Assembly (NCBI GenBank): GCA_002440805.1
Contig: DJVD01000283.1
Coordinates: 1-7,846 of the forward strand
DNA: 7,846 nt
Direction: 5' to 3'
Origin: Chloroflexi bacterium UBA6265
GTDB taxonomy: Bacteria; Chloroflexota; Chloroflexia; Thermomicrobiales; UBA6265
The notes beneath the pieces are model-generated. The model worked only from the letters and a program-made list of their open reading frames with translations. It ran no database searches and was not told the origin of the DNA. Every line of letters starts with the position of its first letter. The first letter of the stretch is position 1. Made by a program: the position numbers and the translations under genes. Positions 1 through 5,258 of the stretch are shown in pieces.

Positions 1-1278
1 GCGATCGGCATCACCAACCAGCGCGAAACCACGATCGTGTGGGATCGCACCACCGGCAAGCCCGTGTACAACGCCATTGTGTGGCAGGATCGTCGCACGG
101 CTGACTATTGCGACCACCTTAAATCAGAAGGCTGGAGCGAGCGGGTCGCCAGCCGCACCGGCCTGGTGATTGATCCGTACTTTTCCGGCACCAAAATTCG
201 ATGGATCCTGGAGAATGTCGATGGTGCGCGCGAGCGGGCCGAGCGCGGTGAGCTGGCCTTTGGTACAGTCGACAGCTTCCTCATTTGGCGTCTCACCGGT
301 GGCAACGTACACGCGGTCGATTATTCCAATGCCAGCCGCACCATGCTGTTTAACATCAACAGCCTTGCCTGGGACGATGAAATCCTCGCACTGCTAAACA
401 TCCCGAACTCGATGCTGCCCGAGGTGAAAGACAGCAGCACCATCTACGGTGAGACAGATCCCGCAATTTTCGGCCGATCGATCCCGATCGCCGGCGATGC
501 CGGCGACCAACAGGCCGCCAGTTTCGGCCAGACGCTTTTCGATATCGGTATGGCCAAACAAACCTACGGCACTGGCGGGTTCCTGCTGATGAATATCGGC
601 GACAAGCCGAAACCGAGTTCGCACGGCATGCTCACCACCATCGCCTGGGGGTTGGAGGGCAAGCCGACGTATGCCTTCGAAGGCGCCATTTTCATCGCAG
701 GTGCGGCGGTGCAATGGCTGCGCGATTCGCTGCAGATCGTTGAGAATGCCGCCGCCACTGAGCGTATGGCCACGTCGATCGAATCGTCCGGTGAGGTGTA
801 CGTTGTGCCGGCTTTCACTGGCCTCGGCGCCCCGTATTGGAATCCGTATGCGCGGGCCAGCATTTTCGGACTCAGCCGGGGAAGTGGGCGGGCCGAGATC
901 GTGCGGGCGACGCTGGAAGCGGTTGCCTATCAAACCCGCGATGTATTGGATGCGATGCGGCTGGATGTCGACACCGACTTGCCGGAGCTCCGCGTTGATG
1001 GCGGGATGGTGGCCAACGATTTCCTGATGCAGTTCCAGGCGGATATCATCGGTCGACCGGTGTTGCGGCCACAGGTGCCGGAAACCACCGCCCTGGGAGC
1101 GGCGTATCTTGCCGGTCTCGCAGTCGGATTGTGGAACGACCTCGATCACCTGCGCCAGAATTGGCATCTCGATCGTCAGTTTGATCCTGCCATGAGCGAT
1201 ACCGATCGCACCGCGAGCTACAAGGGATGGCAGCGGGCCGTACGGGCCGCATTGGCGTGGGCCGAGGATCAAGAGTAG
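1..1278 (+). CDS. glpK: Glycerol kinase, 5' end outside window
   Basis: Glycerol kinase phosphorylates glycerol with ATP to sn-glycerol 3-phosphate in the cytoplasm, the entry step of glycerol catabolism. The frame is open from base 1, giving 425 codons. The family is about 500 residues, so roughly 75 N-terminal residues (the first phosphate-binding segment) lie left of the window; this is an edge cut, not a broken gene. Family landmarks seen in order are ITNQRET (residues 4-10 of this fragment, with the Arg-Glu pair that binds glycerol), IVWQDRRT (26-33), [10 protein letters not shown] with the catalytic Asp, [25 protein letters not shown], and near the C-terminus [13 protein letters not shown] and [15 protein letters not shown]. 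The match to the FGGY kinase family is close throughout. No glpF or glpD is visible, and the next gene is an unrelated ribosomal cluster after a 226-nt spacer. Confidence 0.97.
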   Translation, partial: AIGITNQRETTIVWDRTTGKPVYNAIVWQDRRTADYCDHLKSEGWSERVASRTGLVIDPYFSGTKIRWILENVDGARERAERGELAFGTVDSFLIWRLTGGNVHAVDYSNASRTMLFNINSLAWDDEILALLNIPNSMLPEVKDSSTIYGETDPAIFGRSIPIAGDAGDQQAASFGQTLFDIGMAKQTYGTGGFLLMNIGDKPKPSSHGMLTTIAWGLEGKPTYAFEGAIFIAGAAVQWLRDSLQIVENAAATERMATSIESSGEVYVVPAFTGLGAPYWNPYARASIFGLSRGSGRAEIVRATLEAVAYQTRDVLDAMRLDVDTDLPELRVDGGMVANDFLMQFQADIIGRPVLRPQVPETTALGAAYLAGLAVGLWNDLDHLRQNWHLDRQFDPAMSDTDRTASYKGWQRAVRAALAWAEDQE

Positions 1279-1504
1279 CGACGATATTGGCTAATTTGAG
1301 CCGAAATATGGTACCCTCATCAATCGAGGCCGCCTTGTGTGGTCTTGCTTTCATGCGCGTTGGAATGGCTACAGTGCAGTCATTTGCTCGAATTACCTTG
1401 AGCGCCGCTGAAGCATTTCGGACCTGCCAACACCTCAATTGGCACCCGATGGTGAGAACAATCGATACAACTGCCAGTGTTGGCATATTGGAGTAACAAC
1501 TACT
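1279..1504 (+). other. Spacer/leader between glpK and rpsP
   Basis: This 226-nt stretch separates glpK from the ribosomal cluster and probably carries the rpsP promoter. No clean -35/-10 pair is visible. TTGGCT (1287-1292) with TACCCT (1312-1317) has a 19-nt spacer and is a weak candidate. No intrinsic terminator with a U-run follows glpK. Just before rpsP there are two inverted repeats with the same arms: TGCCAA/TTGGCA at 1425-1430/1439-1444 and TGCCA/TGGCA at 1472-1476/1481-1485. The arms could pair in alternative ways. GGAG at 1490-1493 is the ribosome binding site for the GTG at 1505. Confidence 0.4.
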
Positions 1505-1792
1505 GTGATCAAACTTCGCCTGCGCCGCATGGGCGCCAAGAAGCGCCCCTTTTATCGAATCGTTGCGGCCGAGCATAGCTCCCCGCGTGATGGTCGATAC
1601 ATCGAAGTAATCGGCACCTACGATCCGCTGCAGGAACCAGCCGAGGTCACCGTTAAGGAAGACCGCGTGCTGCATTTCCTGGCCAACGGCGCCAAGCCGA
1701 GCGAGACCGTTGAAGGCTTGCTGAAGCGCAAGGGCGTTATTCCCGCCGACAAGTTCTACAACAAGAAGCCGGTAGCGAAAGCAGCGGAGTAA
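1505..1792 (+). CDS. rpsP: 30S ribosomal protein S16
   Basis: S16 is a small-subunit ribosomal protein that binds 16S rRNA early in 30S assembly. The 95-residue product begins VIKLRLRRMGAKKRPFYRIV, the conserved S16 N-terminus, and continues with SPRDGRYIEVIGTYDP and a KPSETVEGLLKRKGV segment that are also family hallmarks. The length is normal for S16, with a short Lys/Ala tail. GTG at 1505 is chosen because it starts exactly at the conserved N-terminus and has GGAG 11 nt upstream; the upstream in-frame ATG at 1439 would add 22 unrelated residues. Its TAA stop shares one base with the ATG of the KH-domain gene, so the two are likely translationally coupled. Confidence 0.97.
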   Translation: MIKLRLRRMGAKKRPFYRIVAAEHSSPRDGRYIEVIGTYDPLQEPAEVTVKEDRVLHFLANGAKPSETVEGLLKRKGVIPADKFYNKKPVAKAAE

Positions 1793-2175
1793 TGGTGGAA
1801 CCACGGGACGATATCGACACCAGCACTGATGTGATCGAAGACGATTTCGAGGATGCCGAAGGCGCTGAAGGTCTTGGTTTTGATACCGAGGAAGCGCTTG
1901 CACAATTTGACGAAGGCGAAACTGATGCTTCCGAACAGCTTCGGGGCATGGTGGAGTGGATTGTCTTCCAGTTGGTTGACGATTCGAGTCAGGTGAGCGT
2001 CACTGCCGACCAGCGCGGCTCGACCGTGCGGGTGCAGGTACGCCTTCCCGAGGAAGATCTCGGAAAGGTGATTGGCCGTGGCGGACGCATCGCCAAATCG
2101 ATCCGCTCCATTCTGATGATCGTTGGATCCCGTGAACACCTGCGAGTGAGCCTGGACATTGAAGGACGAGAGTAA
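1792..2175 (+). CDS. khpA: KH-domain RNA-binding protein (KhpA/YlqC type) with acidic N-terminal tail
   Basis: KhpA proteins are small single-KH-domain RNA-binding proteins. In several Gram-positive bacteria they pair with KhpB/Jag and influence cell division, envelope growth and small-RNA binding. The KH domain occupies residues 53-127: GMVEWIVFQLVDD, then LPEEDLGKVIG, and the RNA-gripping GxxG loop as GRGG at 95-98 followed by RIAKSIRSIL. The position between rpsP and rimM is the classical one for this family. What is odd is the N-terminal tail: the family usually has about 75-80 residues and would begin near Met53 (ATG at 1948), but the frame coupled to rpsP adds 52 residues, 20 of them Asp/Glu and only two Arg. 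The ATG overlapping the rpsP stop makes this start credible, although internal initiation at 1948 cannot be excluded. The gene overlaps the putative rimM start by 17 nt. Confidence 0.9.
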   Translation: MVEPRDDIDTSTDVIEDDFEDAEGAEGLGFDTEEALAQFDEGETDASEQLRGMVEWIVFQLVDDSSQVSVTADQRGSTVRVQVRLPEEDLGKVIGRGGRIAKSIRSILMIVGSREHLRVSLDIEGRE

Positions 2176-2833
2176 CACCACGAACAAGCCAGCCACCGCC
2201 AATGGGGAGTCGGTTTCCGACTCCCCATCTGCTGCTCCGCGTCGTTTGCGCCCCGTGCCCAAAGCAAAGGTGCGTAAACGCCCCCCAACATTGCGTGAAA
2301 CCAGGGGTCCCGAGCCGACCACCCCGGTGGAGCATGTTCGCCTGACTGTCGGTCGGCTGGGAGGATCGCACGGCGTCCACGGGGAAATGCGTATGCATAT
2401 CCTTACCGATGAGCCCGATCACCTTAAGACCTTGAAAACGGTCTTCCTTGGCGATCGCGATATCCCGATCCCGTTGGAAAGCATCCGGTTCACCGATAAG
2501 GGCGCACTCGTGAAACTTGGTGGAACCGAATCCCCGGAAGCCGCCGCAAAGTTGAGCGGCCTGAATGTGAAAATCGCCGGTACCGATGCCAGGCCATTGG
2601 CCGAAGGCGAGTACTTCCTCTTCCAGTTGATTGGCCTGAAGGTGAACGACGAAGTGGGCAACCCGATCGGCGTGGTGACTGACCTGATCGAAACCGGTGC
2701 ACACGATGTGCTGGTGATCGGCGAGCGTCCCGATTCCCCGGAAGATCTGCTGGTACCGAATCACCCCGAGCTTGTGTTGGAGATGGATCCCGCGAACGGC
2801 ACAATGGTAGTCCGCCCGCCAGTTTACGAATAG
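2159..2833 (+). CDS. rimM: Ribosome maturation factor RimM with N-terminal extension
   Basis: RimM binds S19 and helps process 16S rRNA and assemble the 30S head. The family core starts at about residue 60 (VRLTVGRLGGSHGVHGEMR, the RimM N-terminal beta-barrel). It is followed by a PRC-barrel domain from about residue 145 (GEYFLFQLIGLKV, IETGAHDVLVIG, EDLLVPNHPELVLEMD). The first 57 or so residues (Ser/Thr-rich, then a Pro/Arg/Lys-rich stretch) are not part of normal RimM. The start is uncertain. TTG at 2159 gives the longest frame and overlaps khpA, but has no good ribosome binding site. The best Shine-Dalgarno-like stretch (AAGGACGAG, 2162-2170) precedes only an in-frame ACG at 2180. GTG at 2327 would start just before the core but also lacks a well-spaced site. 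A 12-bp perfect hairpin lies in the extension. The 3' end overlaps the convergent nucleosidase gene by 10 bp; trmD, the usual next gene, is missing. Confidence 0.92.
   Translation: MKDESNTTNKPATANGESVSDSPSAAPRRLRPVPKAKVRKRPPTLRETRGPEPTTPVEHVRLTVGRLGGSHGVHGEMRMHILTDEPDHLKTLKTVFLGDRDIPIPLESIRFTDKGALVKLGGTESPEAAAKLSGLNVKIAGTDARPLAEGEYFLFQLIGLKVNDEVGNPIGVVTDLIETGAHDVLVIGERPDSPEDLLVPNHPELVLEMDPANGTMVVRPPVYE
2202..2228 (+). repeat. Perfect 12-bp inverted repeat with 3-nt loop in the 5' part of rimM
   Basis: Bases 2202-2213 are the exact reverse complement of 2217-2228, separated by TTT. The stem is GC-rich (ATGGGGAGTCGG). It starts 26 nt after the khpA stop codon. No U-run follows, so it does not look like an ordinary intrinsic terminator. 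If rimM starts at TTG 2159 it is inside the coding sequence; if rimM starts further downstream it is an intercistronic hairpin that could set the khpA/rimM expression ratio or an RNase processing site. Confidence 0.8.
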
Positions 2834-3630
2834 TGTCGGTTATCCAGTCGCCCCATGCGGCGCAGCAATGCGATTAACTCGGAGACGATGGTCGCCGAGC
2901 GCAACCCTACTTCCTTTGTCGGCAAGGTAGAGGATGAACCTTCAAACGTCGTCGCCATATGGAACTCGCTGTTCGAAATATCCTTAACGCTTAGGAACGG
3001 CAGTCCGTGGAGGGCGCAAACCTGGGCAATACCTGCCGCTTCCATATCCTCACAGAGCGATCCGGTGCGATCGTGACCAGCATCAATAAACCCCGGCTCC
3101 TGCAGCCAGATATCGCCCGAGCTTATCGTTCCCAATCGGACTTCCGGATGCCGATGAGGCTGGCCGATTACGCGCAATTCTTTTGGCCATACCGGCAGCG
3201 GCACATCATCCGTGAGTTGCATGGCAAGCTCGGCGAGTTCGTGGTTGCTTTCCAAAAGGAATACAGGATCGATCTCGCCCGGCACAGTGAAGCCGAATTC
3301 CAGTGGGACCATAGTGCCATCGGCGGCGAACCGCATGCGGCCGTGATGCACCAGGCGATCGCCGATAACCACATCACCCGGATACAGGTCACGCGTGTGC
3401 GCCCCGGCGCAGCCAAAGTTGAGAACCATGGTTGGGTTGTAGGTTGAGATCGCATGCTCGGTGGCGGCAGCTGCGGCTACCATACCAATGCCACTGACGA
3501 TACATACAACGTCGTCGTTCCGCAGGGTGCGCCAGACGGTAGATTCCACCTGCTCCCAGCCGGGCATCAGTATGTCCAGATGGCGTCGCTCACTCTCCAT
3601 TGCCACGATGATTGCCACACTGGTGTGCAT
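2824..3630 (-). CDS. 5'-methylthioadenosine/S-adenosylhomocysteine nucleosidase-like protein (PNP/UDP family)
   Basis: The family cleaves the N-glycosidic bond of purine nucleosides such as MTA and SAH in the cytosol, recycling by-products of SAM use. The 268-residue product shows the phosphorylase fold landmarks: VAIIVAMESE at 5-14 (Glu14 aligns with catalytic Glu12 of the E. coli enzyme), SGIGMVAAAAATEH at 46-59, NFGCAGA at 71-77, a GTISSGD loop at 167-173, and EDMEAAGIAQVC at 194-205, whose Glu197 matches the ribose-binding Glu174. Gapless alignment from that Glu places Asn220 (in VKDISN) where MTAN has its catalytic Asp197, with an Asp at 217. Purine specificity may therefore differ, so no gene symbol is given. 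ATG at 3630 has GAAGGGA about 8 nt upstream. The gene follows the DUF1634 gene by 5 nt and is the last of the leftward operon. Its stop overlaps the end of rimM. Confidence 0.83.
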   Translation of the reverse strand: MHTSVAIIVAMESERRHLDILMPGWEQVESTVWRTLRNDDVVCIVSGIGMVAAAAATEHAISTYNPTMVLNFGCAGAHTRDLYPGDVVIGDRLVHHGRMRFAADGTMVPLEFGFTVPGEIDPVFLLESNHELAELAMQLTDDVPLPVWPKELRVIGQPHRHPEVRLGTISSGDIWLQEPGFIDAGHDRTGSLCEDMEAAGIAQVCALHGLPFLSVKDISNSEFHMATTFEGSSSTLPTKEVGLRSATIVSELIALLRRMGRLDNRHYS

Positions 3631-3635
3631 AGCGC

Positions 3636-4013
3636 TTATCCCTTCAGGAACGAGATCAGGATCGATAGCGACAGGATTAAAGCCACAGCGGCGGTAATCA
3701 GCGCGTAGCGTTTGTCACCCCGGCGGAAAAACGTGACCGCCGCATCAATCAGCATTTCAATCGGCGCCAGGATCATGATGCCGATCCCCATCCCGAAGAA
3801 CCCGGAGGGATGCAAGTCGATCATCCGGCGCAGCACGTGTGAGGGCGCATCCATCTCCGTGCCAACCGTCTGGTCGCTGAACAGCGCGATAATCAGCCCC
3901 GCGAAGATAAACGCAAATGATGCATAGACCGCCCATTGATAGGAAACGATGGTGCGTCGCCTGATCTCGCGGAGTGTGGACCGGTGGGTGTGGGGAAGAG
4001 AATTCGTCATCAT
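3636..4013 (-). CDS. DUF1634 family small membrane protein
   Basis: This is an integral membrane protein of about 125 residues with three predicted helices: one after the basic N-terminus (YASFAFIFAGLIIALF), one in the middle (GIGIMILAPIEMLIDAAVTFF) and one at the C-terminus (YALITAAVALILSLSILISF). The LHPSGFFGMGIGIMILAP stretch is typical of DUF1634. The family has no established biochemical role, but it commonly sits directly beside a TauE/SafE permease, as here, which suggests an accessory subunit. ATG at 4013 is preferred, with ATG at 4010 equally possible: both follow GGTAGG on the minus strand. A TTG at 4022 would overlap the upstream stop. The gap to the permease stop is 2 nt, so the pair is probably translationally coupled. 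Confidence 0.85.
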   Translation of the reverse strand: MMTNSLPHTHRSTLREIRRRTIVSYQWAVYASFAFIFAGLIIALFSDQTVGTEMDAPSHVLRRMIDLHPSGFFGMGIGIMILAPIEMLIDAAVTFFRRGDKRYALITAAVALILSLSILISFLKG

Positions 4014-4015
4014 AC

Positions 4016-4849
4016 CTACCAAATAGAGATTTCGAACGCGCTCAGGATCATGGAGATGCTGAGGGCAACCATGATCACCAGGAACACCGCCATTAACTGA
4101 TGCACCTTGAAACGCTTGGTGAGCGCCGAACCGAGTGACGAGCCCATTAACACGCCAACCATGGCTGGCGCCGTCACGGTGGGATCGATTTTGCCACTGG
4201 CATAAAAGACGGCTGCTGTCGCGACCGAAGTCATGCCGACCATGAAGCTACTGGTACCAGCTGCGGCCCGCAATGGCATCTTCATGATCAGGTTCATCAC
4301 CGGCACCTGCACCAGGCCACCGCCAATGCCGAGCATGCCGCTGAGTACGCCCGCAAATCCGCTGACACCAAGTCCGAACTTCAGGCGCTCGGGGACATAC
4401 CGAACAATCTGGCCACCATCATCGTATTCCGACATCAGGTTCATGGGATCGTGTTTGTCATCGGCAGCATTTGGAATGGCCACCTTACTGCCCTTCGCCA
4501 TCGAGATGGCGGCATACATAAGCACGATGCCGAGTAAGGCCTTGAGGAAGTTGGCGCTGATGGCGAGCGCAATTAATGCCCCTACAATCGCCCCTGCTGC
4601 AGTGGTGCTCTGCAGGATCATCGAAAGCCGGAAATTGACGAAGCCATTGTTCAGGTGGCGTCGGCTGCCGACGACTGAATTGGTGACCACGCACACGGCG
4701 CTGGCGCCAATGGCGATCTTGGGATCTACTCCCAGCCAGAGAGTAAACAGCGGCACGATAAACACGCCGCCACCCAGGCCAAGCATGCTGCCGAAAACGC
4801 TTGCGATCATCGCACTCAACGCAAGCAGAAGTGATTGTTCCAGGTCCAC
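4016..4849 (-). CDS. TauE/SafE family permease (sulfite/organosulfonate exporter-like)
   Basis: This is a membrane transporter of the TauE/SafE (DUF81) family, whose characterised members export sulfite or sulfoacetate or carry related small anions. The 277-residue protein has the internal duplication of the family: the first half contains GLGGGVFIVP (24-33) and the second GIGGGLVQVP (174-183), each at the start of a bundle of hydrophobic helices. The halves are joined by a hydrophilic loop at about 122-155 rich in Asp. GTG at 4849 is chosen because it has GAGGG 4 nt upstream and gives a short N-terminus before the first helix; a TTG at 4897 would add a basic 16-residue stretch unlike the family. 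It heads a leftward operon with the DUF1634 and nucleosidase genes and is divergent from the B12 operon. The substrate cannot be read from the sequence. Confidence 0.92.
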   Translation of the reverse strand: MDLEQSLLLALSAMIASVFGSMLGLGGGVFIVPLFTLWLGVDPKIAIGASAVCVVTNSVVGSRRHLNNGFVNFRLSMILQSTTAAGAIVGALIALAISANFLKALLGIVLMYAAISMAKGSKVAIPNAADDKHDPMNLMSEYDDGGQIVRYVPERLKFGLGVSGFAGVLSGMLGIGGGLVQVPVMNLIMKMPLRAAAGTSSFMVGMTSVATAAVFYASGKIDPTVTAPAMVGVLMGSSLGSALTKRFKVHQLMAVFLVIMVALSISMILSAFEISIW

Positions 4850-5003
4850 AGTTCCCTCGAAACGAGTGCGCCGCCGCGCCGGATATATCCTGCACAAAGT
4901 ATCGCGCCTAAATGCGAATTGTGCCGAATGTGATTTTCCGGAACGTCCTGTATCATATCGGTACGGCGGTGGATCATCGCCTGACCAGTTTAATACTGCT
5001 CTA
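4850..5003. promoter_or_regulatory. Divergent promoter region between the permease operon and the B12 operon
   Basis: These 154 nt must hold the promoters for both directions, since neither strand carries a convincing gene. On the + strand TAATAC (4991-4996) would be a -10 element placing the transcript start at about 5003, exactly at the base of riboswitch helix P1, but no good -35 is seen. On the - strand no strong pair is visible. Two short palindromes are present: GGATATATCC (4881-4890) and TTCCGGAA (4936-4943). GAGGG at 4854-4858 (minus strand) is the ribosome binding site for the permease. Confidence 0.35.
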
Positions 5004-5108
5004 CGAGCGAAAACGCTTTTATGGGGTAAACCGGTGCAATACCGGTGCTGTCGCGCAACTGTATGGACCCTGCCCGGGGTCTGAGCCAGAAAACCCGGTT
5101 TTCACTCG
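5004..5108 (+). ncRNA. Cobalamin riboswitch aptamer
   Basis: The RNA binds a cobalamin and represses downstream B12-uptake or synthesis genes. The conserved core is plain: ACCGG(5030-5034)-TGCAATA-CCGGT(5042-5046) as the P5 hairpin, then CTGTCGCGCAACTGTA (5048-5063), then a GACCC/GGGTC hairpin (5066-5070/5077-5081) and a B12-box-like GAGCCAGAAAACCCG (5083-5097). The ends pair: CGAGCGAAAAC (5004-5014) with GTTTTCACTCG (5098-5108), 11 positions with one mismatch, which I take as P1. The aptamer is compact, with short peripheral arms. It stands upstream of a B12-binding-protein/ECF-transporter operon, which fits repression by cobalamin. Confidence 0.93.
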
Positions 5109-5114
5109 CTTGAG

Positions 5115-5135
5115 ACCCTTCGCGAAACAAGGGGT
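5115..5135 (+). promoter_or_regulatory. Hairpin sequestering a Shine-Dalgarno sequence, riboswitch expression platform
   Basis: ACCCTT (5115-5120) can pair with AAGGGGT (5129-5135; one bulged G) across the loop CGCGAAAC. AAGGGG (5129-5134) is a strong Shine-Dalgarno sequence 7 nt before an ATG at 5142. The hairpin starts 6 nt after P1, the position where translational cobalamin riboswitches place their RBS-hiding hairpin. That it acts as a switch is an inference. Confidence 0.5.
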
Positions 5136-5141
5136 GCAGGC

Positions 5142-5207
5142 ATGTGGCGATCATTTTTCGGGATAATTGCCACCCACGATCGACATCTTGCCAACCTGCT
5201 CGCGTGA
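5142..5207 (+). CDS. Candidate 21-codon leader ORF between riboswitch and terminator
   Basis: An ATG at 5142 with AAGGGG 7 nt upstream opens a 21-codon frame. The peptide begins MWRSFFG and ends ANLLA; it has no recognisable family and could be only a vehicle for translation. Its TGA stop (5205-5207) lies at the loop/3' arm border of the intrinsic terminator, and codons 18-20 form the terminator's 5' arm. A ribosome reaching the stop would prevent the terminator from folding. The Shine-Dalgarno sequence is in turn paired in a hairpin just after the cobalamin aptamer. This suggests a leader whose translation, gated by cobalamin, controls read-through. The ORF is short and could be chance. Confidence 0.38.
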   Translation: MWRSFFGIIATHDRHLANLLA

Positions 5208-5218
5208 GCAGGTTTTTT
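5193..5218 (+). terminator. Intrinsic terminator in the B12 operon leader
   Basis: AACCTGCTC (5193-5201) and GAGCAGGTT (5206-5214) form a perfect 9-bp stem with a GCGT loop, and six T residues run from 5213 to 5218. It stands between the cobalamin aptamer and the first structural gene, so it is the likely point of transcription attenuation. A competing 5-bp pairing of CCTGC (5195-5199) with GCAGG (5136-5140) is possible. Confidence 0.88.
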
Positions 5219-5221
5219 GTT

Positions 5222-5237
5222 GGGCGAATATTCGCCC
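5222..5237. promoter_or_regulatory. 16-bp perfect palindrome between terminator and first gene
   Basis: GGGCGAATATTCGCCC is self-complementary over all 16 bases. It begins 3 nt after the terminator's T-run and ends 7 nt before the AAGGGGAG ribosome binding site of the toroid gene. It could be a dimeric repressor operator on DNA, or in RNA a 6-bp hairpin with an ATAT loop protecting the 5' end of the read-through mRNA. Confidence 0.5.
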
Positions 5238-5258
5238 GGTGTACAAGGGGAGATCGGT

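Noticed and set aside
394..1272. Long minus-strand open frame of 292 codons opposite glpK
   Set aside because: It lies wholly antisense to a clear glycerol kinase, has no recognisable motif and is His/Arg/Pro-rich in the manner of GC-rich shadow frames.
1281..1311. Imperfect hairpin after glpK (GGCT/AGCC flanked by ATATT/AATAT) as a terminator
   Set aside because: The stem is short and AT-rich with a bulge, and no T-run follows.
1308..1496. Possible 62-codon ORF in the glpK-rpsP spacer ending 8 nt before the rpsP start
   Set aside because: It has no good ribosome binding site and no recognisable motif; an untranslated leader is the simpler reading.
1046..1903. Long minus-strand open frame of 285 codons across the end of glpK, rpsP and khpA
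   Set aside because: It is antisense to three well-supported or partly conserved genes and has no family features.
2202..2228. Intrinsic terminator after khpA
   Set aside because: The hairpin is strong, but it is followed by CTGCTGCTCC with no T-run.
4233..5084. Plus-strand open frame of 283 codons opposite the permease
   Set aside because: It is antisense to an unmistakable TauE/SafE gene, runs into the riboswitch, and its Pro/Ser/Ala-rich translation is a shadow.
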